This document shows positions 41,793-51,897 of a stretch of DNA of 64,000 nt, piece after piece. Location: assembly GCF_031432215.1 (NCBI RefSeq), contig NZ_JAVKGN010000001.1, positions 868,001-932,000 on the forward strand, read 5' to 3'. The translations under genes were made by a program, and so were the position numbers. Positions within the stretch are counted from its first letter, which is position 1, and each line of letters opens with the position of its first letter. This DNA comes from Halodesulfurarchaeum sp. HSR-GB. Lineage in GTDB: Archaea > Halobacteriota > Halobacteria > Halobacteriales > Halobacteriaceae. Under the pieces are notes generated by a model. The model saw nothing but the letters and a program-made list of their open reading frames with translations, ran no database searches and was not told the DNA's origin.

Positions 41793-44762
41793 ATGGGTCT
41801 CGATGAACTAAATCTGGCCGAGAAACCGGCCATTGAGATCTTTCGAGATCTTGGCTATGGCTACTTGCCCTCCTCTGATTTAAGAACTTCAAGACTATCA
41901 GTTAGTGATGTTATACTTAAGGATCGTCTTCGAGACCAAGTCAGGACCATCAACCCAGATCTGCCGGAAGATGCCCGGGAAGAAGCAATCCGTCATCTAA
42001 CGAGTACGCAATCTCCAAACCTGCTGGAAGACAACCAACGGCTTCATCAACAGTTAGTTGATGGGGTTCAGGTCGAATATGAGCAAGACGGTGAGCAAGT
42101 TGGCCGCTTCGTGCAGCCAATCGACTTCGAAAACCCGGAAAACAATGATTGGCTCATCACCACGCAATTCACGGTTCAGGTTGGAGACAATCCCCGACGA
42201 AAACCGGATATGGTCGTCTTCATCAATGGACTTCCAATTGGTGTTCTCGAATTCAAGAATCCAACTGACCCGAAAGCGACGCTAGAGAATGCGTATGACC
42301 AAGTCAATAGCCGCTACCGGGACGACATCGCCCCGCTCCTCCGCTATAACGAAGTAATCGGGCTAGCAGACATGAATGAGGCCCGTATCGGATGCCTGGA
42401 TGCCGGGTGGCAGTGGTACCGCCCGTGGCGTTACATCGAAAAGGAAGGTGATGAACGGGACCTGCCAGAAGAAGAGGTCCTTCTTCGGGGGGTGTTCAAA
42501 AAGGAACACCTCTTGGACCTCATTGAGAACTTCATAGTTTTCAGCGAGAAGGATGGGCAGCCAGTAAAGATGCTGGCAGGGTACCATCAGTTCTACGGCG
42601 TCCGAGAAGCCGTAAAAAGTGCGAAGGAAACCCAAGGAGACGAATTAGGCCGAATCGGTGTCTATTGGCATACTCAGGGCTCTGGAAAATCGCTCTCGAT
42701 GGTGTATTTCGTTCGGAAGATTCGTCGAAGCAGTGACTTTGGCAACCCGACGTTTGTCGTTGTGACCGATCGGAACGAGTTGGATGAGCAGATTACGCAC
42801 ACGTTTAGCGATGCTGGATATAACGTGAGTTGGGCTGATAGCATCCCGGACCTGCGCAACAAACTGGACCGCCAGGCTGGCGGGTTGATTTTCACCACGA
42901 TACAAAAATTCCAGACTCACGACGACGAACGCCAACATCCAGTCGTTAACGAGCGTGAGGATGTGATTGTGATGGCAGACGAGGCCCATCGATCGCAGAC
43001 GAAAGAGTTGGGGCAGAATCTTCGAGACGCACTCCCCAATGCCTCCTTCATTGGCTTCACTGCCACCCCGATTCACGATGGCGACAACGCAACTCGGGTG
43101 ACCTTCGGTGATTACGTCAGCCAGTACACCATCGATCGTTCTGAAGAAGACGGCTCAACCGTCCCGATTTATTACGAATCGCGCTTCGCAAAACTCCAAT
43201 TTAATAAAGAGGCTATCAGCGAGTCTGTACGGGAATTACTTGACTCGGGCGACGAGGAACTTGAGAACGAACTGATTGGGAAGTGGACCAACCTTCGTCG
43301 CATCATCGAGAACGCGGACAACCGTCTGAAAAAGATCGCGGGTGACATGGTTGGTCACTACAATGATCGTGAAATCGAGGGGAAGGCAATGGTCGTTTCC
43401 ATTAGCCGGAAGGCAGCAGTAAAATACAAACGCTATATCGAACAGCAACCTAATGCCCCAGAAGTTGGCGTGGTCATCTCAGAGCCAGAAGAGTACATTG
43501 ACCAGCCTACGAGTGAGGACAAGCTCAAACGGCGATTCAAGGATCCGGACGATCCTCTCAAGATCATAGTTGTCTGCGATAAATGGACCACTGGATTCGA
43601 CTGTCCTCCATTGCATACCCTCTACATCGACCGACCGATGAAGAATCACAATCTGCTTCAGACGATAGGAAGAGTAAATCGAGTTTATAAGGACAAACCG
43701 GGAGGCCTTGTCGTGGACTATATCGGCATCGCAGAGGACTTGCGCAAGGCCCTGGACAAATATACATCTGATATCCAGGAGATGGCGATGGTTGATGTCG
43801 GAACTGCCGTCGAAGTGATGAAGCAGAAACACCATAAAGTCACCCGATACCTCACTCGTGTCGATTACGAGGGCTGGCAGGAACTCAGCAATTTAGAACT
43901 TTCCCGACTAATCCATCGTGCTGAAAGTGAGGTTATTGCGACTGAAGAGAAGCAAGAAGAATTTCTGCAAGCGGTGTCGGAGCTCAAACGCGCCTTCGCC
44001 TTAGTGACACCTCATAACGCAGCCAGCGAGATTCGCTCTGACCTCCTATTCTTCGAGGCAGTCAGAGATGGCATTCTATCCTTAGATCCAAAAGGGAAGA
44101 CGGGACCAACTGAAGTCGAGTCAGCGATGAAAGACCTGATTTCAGAAGGTGTTACAGCAGACGATGTGGTAGCAATCGCCGGATTTGACAAATGGAAATC
44201 CGAGGAACCGATCGTCAGCGACGAGTTCCTCTCCGACGTCGAGAGTGTTGAGCAACCGGAGCTACAGGTAAAAATGCTTGAAAAGTTGCTTCGAAACGAG
44301 ATCTCGACGCGGAAACAGCAGAACCTGGCAAAGTACGAATCCTTCCAGGAGGAGTTAGAGGAGACGCTCAACGAGTACAACAATCAATTTCTGACCACCG
44401 AGGAAGTGATTCAAGAACTGCGTAATTACGCAGAAAAGCTCAAACAGGAAGATCGGCGAAAAGAACGATTAGGACTCTCAGCCGAAGAGTTGGCGTTTTA
44501 CGATGCAATAGCAACAAATACTGAAACAGAAATTGACAGTGAATTACTTCAGGAAATCGCCCAAGAGGTGTGTGAAATGCTGAAAGAGAATGTAAATATC
44601 GATTGGACGAACCGCAAGGCGATGCGGTCGAAGTTGAAAACTAGAGTAAAAGGTTTACTCCGAGAAAATGGCCTCTCCCATAGTGATTATCAGCCTCTCG
44701 TCGACCCGATTGTGCATCAAGCTGAGGCCTTATATGGTGATGTCTCCGCTAGCGCCCATTAG
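41793..44762 (+). CDS. hsdR: Type I restriction-modification system, restriction/translocase subunit
   Basis: A 989-aa motor nuclease. A PD-(D/E)XK nuclease domain lies first, with PD at 138-139 and E153-F-K155 in GVLEFKNP. The helicase part follows: Walker A HTQGSGKS (293-300), DEAH (396-399), and later motifs including TIGRVNRVYKDK. A C-terminal helical region likely holds the HsdM/HsdS interface. The ATG at 41793 is preferred to an in-frame GTG at 41784. A small out-of-frame ATG at 41780 opens an eight-codon frame that ends over the start. It lies 35 bp after hsdS, so the operon is hsdM-hsdS-hsdR. Confidence 0.95.
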   Translation: MGLDELNLAEKPAIEIFRDLGYGYLPSSDLRTSRLSVSDVILKDRLRDQVRTINPDLPEDAREEAIRHLTSTQSPNLLEDNQRLHQQLVDGVQVEYEQDGEQVGRFVQPIDFENPENNDWLITTQFTVQVGDNPRRKPDMVVFINGLPIGVLEFKNPTDPKATLENAYDQVNSRYRDDIAPLLRYNEVIGLADMNEARIGCLDAGWQWYRPWRYIEKEGDERDLPEEEVLLRGVFKKEHLLDLIENFIVFSEKDGQPVKMLAGYHQFYGVREAVKSAKETQGDELGRIGVYWHTQGSGKSLSMVYFVRKIRRSSDFGNPTFVVVTDRNELDEQITHTFSDAGYNVSWADSIPDLRNKLDRQAGGLIFTTIQKFQTHDDERQHPVVNEREDVIVMADEAHRSQTKELGQNLRDALPNASFIGFTATPIHDGDNATRVTFGDYVSQYTIDRSEEDGSTVPIYYESRFAKLQFNKEAISESVRELLDSGDEELENELIGKWTNLRRIIENADNRLKKIAGDMVGHYNDREIEGKAMVVSISRKAAVKYKRYIEQQPNAPEVGVVISEPEEYIDQPTSEDKLKRRFKDPDDPLKIIVVCDKWTTGFDCPPLHTLYIDRPMKNHNLLQTIGRVNRVYKDKPGGLVVDYIGIAEDLRKALDKYTSDIQEMAMVDVGTAVEVMKQKHHKVTRYLTRVDYEGWQELSNLELSRLIHRAESEVIATEEKQEEFLQAVSELKRAFALVTPHNAASEIRSDLLFFEAVRDGILSLDPKGKTGPTEVESAMKDLISEGVTADDVVAIAGFDKWKSEEPIVSDEFLSDVESVEQPELQVKMLEKLLRNEISTRKQQNLAKYESFQEELEETLNEYNNQFLTTEEVIQELRNYAEKLKQEDRRKERLGLSAEELAFYDAIATNTETEIDSELLQEIAQEVCEMLKENVNIDWTNRKAMRSKLKTRVKGLLRENGLSHSDYQPLVDPIVHQAEALYGDVSASAH

Positions 44763-45185
44763 TTGTCACAATGACTGATAGGTAGTGGGAATGATTTGAC
44801 TGAGCCCCGCAATTTTCCAATTGCATATTTTTGCCTATGACCGCCGCCACTATTCAGCTCCGCAAAGACCGCCCGTTTCGGCGGAGGGGCCAAGATTTGG
44901 ACGGGAATCCGAAAGGGGCCGACCGCTCGGGGAAGGCGCGGGACGGAAGCACCGCAACGAGCAGCGCGAGTGAGGAGCGCCACGACCGCACCGACCCGAG
45001 CGGGAGGGGGCTTTCGAAGGCGGTGGCGTTACTGCAATCGCTCCCCACCCAAACCCATCCAACCACAAAATTTAGCCAGAGCGGACTTTCAAAAATTCCG
45101 CCCCACTCTCCCACCCCACTCGCAAAACAACCAAATCCCAAGCCTAGCCCCCACCTTTAACCAACAGACCAACCCAGTCCACCAC
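44763..45185. other. Intergenic region between hsdR and the AddB-like gene
   Basis: About 420 bp. GC rises sharply near 44830, marking the right end of the low-GC island. No second copy of the tRNA-Val 3' end was found here, so the border of an integrated element is not proven. A 109-codon open frame at 44831-45160 is Arg/Ser/Pro-rich and unlike the haloarchaeal proteome; it is probably not a gene. Confidence 0.4.
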
Positions 45186-47768
45186 GTGCCCATCCAACGC
45201 CGTCGCCCGCTCCAAGCCATCTACGACGACGTTCGAGACCACGACCTCGTCATCGTCCCCAACAACCCGCTCGCGGACGCCCTCAATCGACGCCTCGACG
45301 AACCACACTTCGGCACCTTCGCCACCGCGCCCCGCCGACTCGCCACCGGCCGCCGCGAATCGGCCGAGGATCGCACCGCGTTCCTCGAACTCGTCGACCG
45401 AACCGACCACCCCTGGAAAGCAATCGCCTACGCGGTGGGGAACGTCCTCCAGTGCTGGGAACACCAGGGGACCCCCACTGCGATCGAGGACTACCCGGCC
45501 TTCGTCGACGAGACGACCGCGGCGGTGCTTGAGGTCCTGGGCGACCTCCAGACCACCTCCGGCCAACTGCAGGCCTACGAAACCCCCACAGACCAGTCGG
45601 TCGCCGTCGTCGGCTTCGACCAGCTCACCACCCTCGAACGGTCGATCCTCTCGCCGGACGTCGACCACGTCGACCTGTTCACCGAGGAAGCGTTCTCGCT
45701 GCCGGAGTTCCACGTCTTCGACGGGTCCAGTGACATCGTCGATGCCCTCCTGGATACCGTGACCCCGGAGAACGCCGCGGACGTGGGAGTCGTCCTCGAC
45801 GGATCGAGTCGCTACTCCGCGCTCGTGGAATCGGCCCTCGAAGCCGCCGATATCCCCTTCTACGGCGGGCCGGGGTTTGCCGACGACCCGTTCCACCGCA
45901 CCTTCCTCCGACTCCTCCGCGTGGCCCACCGGGGCTCGGACACCACGGTCGAGGACGTCACACCGATCTGCACCCAACTGGGGATCGACGTCCCGATCGA
46001 GCACGCCGAAAAGCGGCTCAGCGAAGTCGACCATCCCGGGCTCGACTGGTGTGCCACCGTCACCGACGGCCCGGCCGCGGAGAGCTTCGACGCGGCGCTC
46101 CAGGCTTTCGAACGACAGGCCGACCGGGAGCTCGATGCACTGCGAGCAGAGCTCGAAATCCTCGGGCTCCTCGAGGCACAACCCACCGAAGAGCGCGTGC
46201 AGGATCTCGCGTACTATCTCCAGACCTACGACGTCCCGATCGATCGGGAGAACGAGGGTGTGCTCCTCGCGGATGCGACGTCGGCGGGATACGTCGATCG
46301 ACCCGTCGTGTTCTTCCTCGGAATGGACGAGGGCTGGACCCACTCGGCACCGAACCGGCCGTGGGTCGACGCCGAGGCCCAGTACGAGCGGTACATCCGT
46401 CAGTTCCAACTACTCGTCCAGAGCGGCAGCGAACAGTACTATCTCGTGCAGGATACCGCCGGCGGACAGCCGGTGACCCCACCCCTCTATCTCGACGAAC
46501 TCCTCGCCGAGGAGTTCGAGCGTTTCAGCGACCTCGACTCGGTGACCCACTCCAGAATGGAGCCGACAACTGGGACGGGGTTCGACCGGTCGCCAGTCGA
46601 TGTCGACCCGACGACCATCCAGACGATCAGCCAGTCGAGTTTGAACCGCTACGTGAACAGCCCTCGTGATTATCTCTTCAGCCGCGTGCTCGACACCCCC
46701 GACAAGGACTATTTCCGGGAGGGGAATCTGTTCCACGACTTCGCCGAGTTCTACGTGAATCACCCCGAACGCATCGGAACCGCCGAGATCGAGGAAATCG
46801 TCGACGTGATGATCGACACCGTTCGGCCCTTCTTCAGCGACAGCGAGGAACCGCTGCGGCGCCGGAAGTACCGGATCGGACTCGAAACGATCGTCGAGTA
46901 CCTCGAGGAATACGGCCCCGAGGATCACGACTTTCTCACCCCGGCAACTGGGTGGGGCTCGAATTTCTTCGCGGCGTACTTCGACGCGCCCGTCGACTCG
47001 CCGCTGACCGAACGCTGGTTCGAGTCGACCGATATCGGCGTGAAGGGGAAAATCGACCTGGTCCGCTCTCCGACCCACCTCCTGGATTACAAGAGCGGGT
47101 CGAAGAAGTCGGCCACCCAGGTCCGCAAGGGGGCCGCGATCGATCCGCCGGCCGATATCCCCAACTTCCAGGCCGCGCTGTATCTCGCGTATTTCCGGTC
47201 ACAACAGCCAGACGAACGAATCCAGTTCACCTTCTTCCACTTCCTCGAGACGCTGGATGAGGCCGTCACGGGAACGCCGAATGTGGACGAGACGATGACG
47301 ACTGTGACCTACTACCCACACACCTTCGACGCGTTCGTGGCGTCCCGGGAGGCCTATGACACCCTGCTCGATGGCTACAACGATTGCGTGGAGACCTTCT
47401 CGGACCTGGGGTTCGAGGAGTATCGCGAGATCGTATCGAATCGCTCGTTTCCCGAAACGACGGAGAAAGACGAACTGCGGTCCTCGGCATTCGCCGACGC
47501 GTTCACCACAGCGGTCCAGGCGGGTACGAGTGACGACGTCGACGCCGAGAAGGGGGCAGACCAGGCTATCCGAGCGCTAAACGCCATTCGGCGGCGGGCG
47601 TTTTTCGAGGGGGACCTGGATGCAATCGAGGCGTTTGTCCAGGACCGAATCGAGGAGATCAACTCCTATCGAGCCGGATCGGGGCGATTCCCGATCGACG
47701 GTCCCGGCGGGGAGCCCAACTACCGGCGGATCGATTACCGGGACCTGCTGCTGGAGGGTGAACGATGA
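45186..47768 (+). CDS. AddB/RecB-like PD-(D/E)XK nuclease-helicase-type protein
   Basis: An 860-aa protein. The C-terminal third is a RecB-family nuclease: SQSSLNRYVNSPRDYLF, FREGNLFHDFAEF, GKIDLV (about 619) and LLDYKSG (about 631), the D...D-x-K core. The first 600 residues resemble the inactivated helicase arm of AddB-like partners: VPNNPLADALNRRL at the start and VVFFLGMDEGWTHSAPNRPWVD in the middle, with no good Walker A. The reading frame opens further upstream, but the only sensible start is a GTG at 45186. It overlaps the next gene by 4 bp, so it forms a pair with the UvrD-type protein for double-strand-end processing or DNA defence. Confidence 0.82.
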   Translation: MPIQRRRPLQAIYDDVRDHDLVIVPNNPLADALNRRLDEPHFGTFATAPRRLATGRRESAEDRTAFLELVDRTDHPWKAIAYAVGNVLQCWEHQGTPTAIEDYPAFVDETTAAVLEVLGDLQTTSGQLQAYETPTDQSVAVVGFDQLTTLERSILSPDVDHVDLFTEEAFSLPEFHVFDGSSDIVDALLDTVTPENAADVGVVLDGSSRYSALVESALEAADIPFYGGPGFADDPFHRTFLRLLRVAHRGSDTTVEDVTPICTQLGIDVPIEHAEKRLSEVDHPGLDWCATVTDGPAAESFDAALQAFERQADRELDALRAELEILGLLEAQPTEERVQDLAYYLQTYDVPIDRENEGVLLADATSAGYVDRPVVFFLGMDEGWTHSAPNRPWVDAEAQYERYIRQFQLLVQSGSEQYYLVQDTAGGQPVTPPLYLDELLAEEFERFSDLDSVTHSRMEPTTGTGFDRSPVDVDPTTIQTISQSSLNRYVNSPRDYLFSRVLDTPDKDYFREGNLFHDFAEFYVNHPERIGTAEIEEIVDVMIDTVRPFFSDSEEPLRRRKYRIGLETIVEYLEEYGPEDHDFLTPATGWGSNFFAAYFDAPVDSPLTERWFESTDIGVKGKIDLVRSPTHLLDYKSGSKKSATQVRKGAAIDPPADIPNFQAALYLAYFRSQQPDERIQFTFFHFLETLDEAVTGTPNVDETMTTVTYYPHTFDAFVASREAYDTLLDGYNDCVETFSDLGFEEYREIVSNRSFPETTEKDELRSSAFADAFTTAVQAGTSDDVDAEKGADQAIRALNAIRRRAFFEGDLDAIEAFVQDRIEEINSYRAGSGRFPIDGPGGEPNYRRIDYRDLLLEGER

Positions 47769-50635
47769 CCGCCATCAAACCCAACGCGCAGCAACGCCGG
47801 CTCATCGACGAGACTGAAGGGACCTACCTCGTCGATGCGGGGGCGGGAACCGGAAAAACCCTCGCCGTCACTCGGCGGTACGCGAACATCATCGATCAGC
47901 CCGGTGTCGAACCGGACGATGTCCTTCTCGCGACGTTCACCACCAGTGCGGCCACCGAAATGCGTGAGCGAATCGTCGAGCACTCCGGGTATGGCCTCCA
48001 GCAACTCGCTGACGCACCGATCCGGACCTTCCACTCCCACGCCCATCACGTCCTCGACGAACACGGGTATGCCGCCCCACGCCATCTCGGCATCGACGAC
48101 CGCATCACCGGATCGACCCGGCTCATCGAAGACGAACTCGTCGAGACCGAACTGTTCCGGGAGTTCATCGGGCAGTTCCGGGACCGCCATCCGGAGTACG
48201 CAAACCAGTTTCGCGCGATCGACGACCAACTCGATCTCCTCGATCTCATCACCCAACTCGCTGCGAAAGGTGTTATCCCGACCCAAACGGGCTGGTATCG
48301 CGATTCCGAAGCCCACCTAACGGGTGCATTCGACGAGTTCAAACACCAGTTCGACGCCGTGAACCAGCCCCGAAACGGTGGGCGCAAGCAATCGACACTC
48401 CGCGAAAAACTGGGCCGCTACGGCACAAACAAGACGTATCTTCCGGACGCTCCCGACAAAGGAGAACTCCGGGGCGGGCGGGGGACGAAGCAAATCGACC
48501 CCGCCATCGCGAAGCGAGTGTTTGCCGGGGATCGATCGTCGCTCAAAGCCTTCGTTCACGACGTCTACTTCGAATACCTGGAGTTCGCGCTCGGCCGGAA
48601 TTACCTGAATTTCGGCTTCCTGCAGGTGTTGGCGTACGTGTTGCTGCTGGAGGATCACGACCTTCGAGCGCGACTCGAGTTCGAGTACGTGATGGTCGAT
48701 GAGTTCCAGGACACCAGCGAAATCCAGTTCAAACTCGCGCTGTTGCTCGCCGGCACCGAAAATTTCGCCGTCGTCGGGGACTGGAAGCAGAGCATCTATG
48801 CCTTCCAGTACGCCGATGTCGACAACATCCGTCAGTTCGAGAAGCGTTTACAGCGGTTCAGTGTGGCGTTGAACGACGACAGAACGCGAGTGAAATTCGA
48901 GACCCCCGAGGTCACCGCTATCAGGTTGTCCGAGAACTACCGCTCCACCCAGTCCATTCTCGACTTCTCGAAACACGCGCTTACGGTTCCTGCAACCGAC
49001 AACGAAGCCGTCGAAAACGTGGCGCTCGGTGATGCGGACGCCCTGTCGAGTAACGCGCCGTTCGACCAGAGCCACATCGAAGCGATTCACCACGAAGACG
49101 AGCCCGAGGCGGTCCTCGCGAAGATTCAGCACATGGTCGGCAACGACGCGTATCCGGTCCCTGACGAGGACGGAAACCCCCGGGCACCCGAGTACGGGGA
49201 CATCGCGGTCCTGACCCGAACCCGGGATTACGGCCGGGAATTGCTCCAGGCCGCCGAGGAGTACGACTTCCCGATGGCCTACGACGGGGGCGTGGAACTG
49301 TTTCGCACCGACCCGGCCAAGGTGCTGCTCGCCTGGCTCCGAATCCTCGAATCCAACGCCGACAGAGGCTGGGCGGTCGTCCTCGAAGCAGCCGGGTACA
49401 CCCTGGACGAAATCGATCACGTGCTCTCGACGGGGGACTACCCGGCTGCCATGACGGGGTTCCGGTCGAAGCTGGCGGAGATGGACACGGTGGCGTCGGT
49501 CGCTCGCCGTGTCTTCGATCGCTACGGGTTCCACGGGGAGTACGCGGACGTGATTCTGGACACGATCGAATCCGTCCACCAGGCGACGACGTTGACCCGC
49601 GGGGACCTGATTCGCTTCATCACCCGGGCAATCGACAACGGGGCGACCCACGAGGTGCACACCAGTGCCGGCGATGACTCCGTCACCGTCCAGACCATCC
49701 ACGCGGCGAAGGGGCTCGAATATCCCATCGTCGTCATGGCCAACATGAACGACGGCCGATTCCCGCCCTCGACCCGGGACTCGAATGCCATCAGGTTCGA
49801 GGAGTCCGTGGGGCTCAGGCAGCGAAAAATCTACGCCGAGGTCGGTGAGTACCCCCACGTCTATGACAACTGGCGGGACGACGTGCTCCGGCACTGTCTG
49901 CCGGATGGGTACGACGAGGAGCGACGGCTCCTCTATGTCGCCATCACCCGGGCGAAACAGCATCTCGTCTTCGCCGGCGGCGAGGACCCGAATCCCTTCC
50001 TCGAATCCCTTCCCGTGGAGCTGGACGAGGGGCGCACCGACGTCGCCGAGGTGACCGAGGAAACCACGACACAGGCCCAACTCCCCTTCACCGTCTCGTC
50101 GCCGGACGGCCCCGTCGGTCTGAATGCCCACGACCTGATGGACGAATCGGTGTTCGAAGAATCGGGCGCTGGCGAGACGGCCAGTGGTGGAGGTGGGCTC
50201 GATTTCGGCTCCCGTGTCCACGAGTTCGCCGAGCAATACGCCCTCGACGGATCCGGTGAACCCGAAACGGAAGACGAGCAGCGAATAACCGACCTCATCG
50301 ACTCCCTGGACGGGGAACTATACGTCGAAGCGCCCGTGACGTTACCCCTCACGATCGACGACCAGCGGGTAACGATTTCTGGCATCGTCGACCTCGTTCA
50401 CGTGACTCCGAATCGCGTGGCGATCATCGATCACAAGACCGATCGAAGCCGGCGTGGAGTCCCCGAATACGCGATCCAGCTGAGCGTCTACTATCACGTG
50501 CTCGCGTCTGCGTACCCGGACCGGGAAGTCGATGCGAGTCTGTATTTCACCGCTGACGGAGAGCGGGTCCCAGTCGAGCCGACAGCCATCTCGCAGCTTC
50601 GAAGGCGCGCCCGGGACCTCATTTCGAACTCCTGA
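47765..50635 (+). CDS. AddA-like UvrD-family helicase with C-terminal nuclease domain
   Basis: A 956-aa SF1 helicase. Walker A AGAGTGKT is at 25-32 and motif II DEFQDTSE at about 312; later motifs VVGDWKQSIYAFQ, LSENYRST and VQTIHAAKGLEYPIVVMAN are all present, so the motor should be active. The C-terminus carries a RecB-type nuclease core, ISGIVDLV and IIDHKTDRS (about 873-893), with a QLSVYYHVL block. The protein thus has the AddA plan. Its start overlaps the AddB-like gene (ATGA). It might repair breaks, including those caused by the adjacent restriction system; that link is inference from position. Confidence 0.9.
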   Translation: MTAIKPNAQQRRLIDETEGTYLVDAGAGTGKTLAVTRRYANIIDQPGVEPDDVLLATFTTSAATEMRERIVEHSGYGLQQLADAPIRTFHSHAHHVLDEHGYAAPRHLGIDDRITGSTRLIEDELVETELFREFIGQFRDRHPEYANQFRAIDDQLDLLDLITQLAAKGVIPTQTGWYRDSEAHLTGAFDEFKHQFDAVNQPRNGGRKQSTLREKLGRYGTNKTYLPDAPDKGELRGGRGTKQIDPAIAKRVFAGDRSSLKAFVHDVYFEYLEFALGRNYLNFGFLQVLAYVLLLEDHDLRARLEFEYVMVDEFQDTSEIQFKLALLLAGTENFAVVGDWKQSIYAFQYADVDNIRQFEKRLQRFSVALNDDRTRVKFETPEVTAIRLSENYRSTQSILDFSKHALTVPATDNEAVENVALGDADALSSNAPFDQSHIEAIHHEDEPEAVLAKIQHMVGNDAYPVPDEDGNPRAPEYGDIAVLTRTRDYGRELLQAAEEYDFPMAYDGGVELFRTDPAKVLLAWLRILESNADRGWAVVLEAAGYTLDEIDHVLSTGDYPAAMTGFRSKLAEMDTVASVARRVFDRYGFHGEYADVILDTIESVHQATTLTRGDLIRFITRAIDNGATHEVHTSAGDDSVTVQTIHAAKGLEYPIVVMANMNDGRFPPSTRDSNAIRFEESVGLRQRKIYAEVGEYPHVYDNWRDDVLRHCLPDGYDEERRLLYVAITRAKQHLVFAGGEDPNPFLESLPVELDEGRTDVAEVTEETTTQAQLPFTVSSPDGPVGLNAHDLMDESVFEESGAGETASGGGGLDFGSRVHEFAEQYALDGSGEPETEDEQRITDLIDSLDGELYVEAPVTLPLTIDDQRVTISGIVDLVHVTPNRVAIIDHKTDRSRRGVPEYAIQLSVYYHVLASAYPDREVDASLYFTADGERVPVEPTAISQLRRRARDLISNS

Positions 50636-50652
50636 ACGCCCGTCGTAGTCGT

Positions 50653-51837
50653 TCAGGACAGCCGGCCGTCAATTTCCGTGGTCGTCCCCGAGCGGTCGTA
50701 GGCAACGGCCTGCTCGGGGCGGTCGCCCTCGTAATCGGGTGGGACATACGGGCAGAGCGGGTCGCTCTCGAAGGGATCGCCCGTGTAGGCGTACGCCCGG
50801 GACCGGCTCCCGCCACAGACGTTCCGATACGAACAGGCCCCACACTTCCCGCGAAACCGGTCCTCGTCGCGAAGTGCCTGGAAGAGCTCGCTATTTCGGT
50901 AGACATCGACAAGCGACGACTCCCGCACGGACCCGGCAGCCAGCGGGAGGAACCCGGAGGGATACACCGCGCCGGTGTGGCTGACGAAGGCGAACCCATC
51001 ACCGGCTCTGATGCCGCCGGAACGACCGATCGCATCGTCCGGCCCAGGTGACCCGGCTGCGGACCGCTCCGATTCGATTGCGACCCGGCGGTAGTGTGGT
51101 GCTTCCGTCGTCTTCACTCCAAAGGATCGCTCGCCCGCCTGATCGAGCAGCCACTCCATGACGGACTCCGCCCGTTCAGGTGGAATCGGTTCGAGGAGCC
51201 GTCCGCGACCGATCGGCACGAGGAAGAAGACCGACCACAGGACCGCGCCCAGATCCTCGACCAGGTCGGCGATGGCCGGGAGGTCATCGACGGTGGACTG
51301 CGAGACCGTCGTGTTCACCTGGAGCGGAATCCCCTGTTCGGCGGCGCATTTCGCGGCGGTGACGGTTTGCTCGAAGGTGCCCGGCTCGCCTCTGAAGGTG
51401 TCGTGATTCGCCGGCGAGGAGCCGTCGAGACTCACGGCGAGTCGTTTCAGGCCGGCTGCGTCCAGGTCGTCGATGACGGCTGGATCGAGTGAGGACGTGC
51501 CGCTGGGGGTCAAGGTCATCCGCAGTCCCAGCTCCGTGCCGTACTCGATTAGCTCCGGGACATCCGGCCGTGCCAGCGGATCGCCGCCGGAGAGGACGAC
51601 CAGCTGGTTCTCGTCGAATCGGGCTGCCTCCCTGAGCAGCGCCTTTCCCTCAGCCGTGGTGAGCTCCTGGGGGTGACGCTCCGGCTGGGCGTCGGCCCGG
51701 CAGTGCTCGCATTCGAGATCACAGGCCTGGGTGACCTCCCAGATGAGGACGAAGGGCCGTTCGTTCGTGTCGACGGTGTTCGGTGGACCCATTGGCTCCG
51801 CTTTGGGGCTCTCGCGGAAGTGCCCACACCCGAACAT
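50653..51837 (-). CDS. Radical SAM/SPASM-domain protein
   Basis: A 394-aa radical SAM enzyme. The cluster motif CDLECEHC (C39, C43, C46) follows the RPFVLIWEVTQ segment; VLSGGDPLARPD and LAVSLDGSSPANHD are the next family blocks. The C-terminal SPASM region has CGACSYRNVCGGSRSRAYAYTG with a further Cys in DPLCPYVP. This pattern resembles archaeal proteins related to heme-biosynthesis or peptide-modifying enzymes (AhbC/AhbD and TIGR04053-type). The substrate is unknown. The start at 51837 (MFGCGHFRES) is chosen because GGAG lies seven nt upstream; the ATG at 51792 is the alternative. Confidence 0.82.
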   Translation of the reverse strand: MFGCGHFRESPKAEPMGPPNTVDTNERPFVLIWEVTQACDLECEHCRADAQPERHPQELTTAEGKALLREAARFDENQLVVLSGGDPLARPDVPELIEYGTELGLRMTLTPSGTSSLDPAVIDDLDAAGLKRLAVSLDGSSPANHDTFRGEPGTFEQTVTAAKCAAEQGIPLQVNTTVSQSTVDDLPAIADLVEDLGAVLWSVFFLVPIGRGRLLEPIPPERAESVMEWLLDQAGERSFGVKTTEAPHYRRVAIESERSAAGSPGPDDAIGRSGGIRAGDGFAFVSHTGAVYPSGFLPLAAGSVRESSLVDVYRNSELFQALRDEDRFRGKCGACSYRNVCGGSRSRAYAYTGDPFESDPLCPYVPPDYEGDRPEQAVAYDRSGTTTEIDGRLS

Positions 51838-51897
51838 ATTCAGACTCCTACCGCACGGGGGCAGACCCGTATTCACCGCAATTTGGGGGGCCGTCGC

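Noticed and set aside
44831-45160. A 109-codon plus-strand frame before the AddB-like gene
   Set aside because: Arg/Ser/Pro-rich low-complexity translation that overlaps the upstream extension of the next gene; no support for expression.
34451-45185. An attachment-site pair made by a copy of the tRNA-Val 3' end at the far side of the island
   Set aside because: No second copy of the T-arm and acceptor sequence was found by eye near 38.5 or 44.8 kb, and no integrase gene lies in the region.
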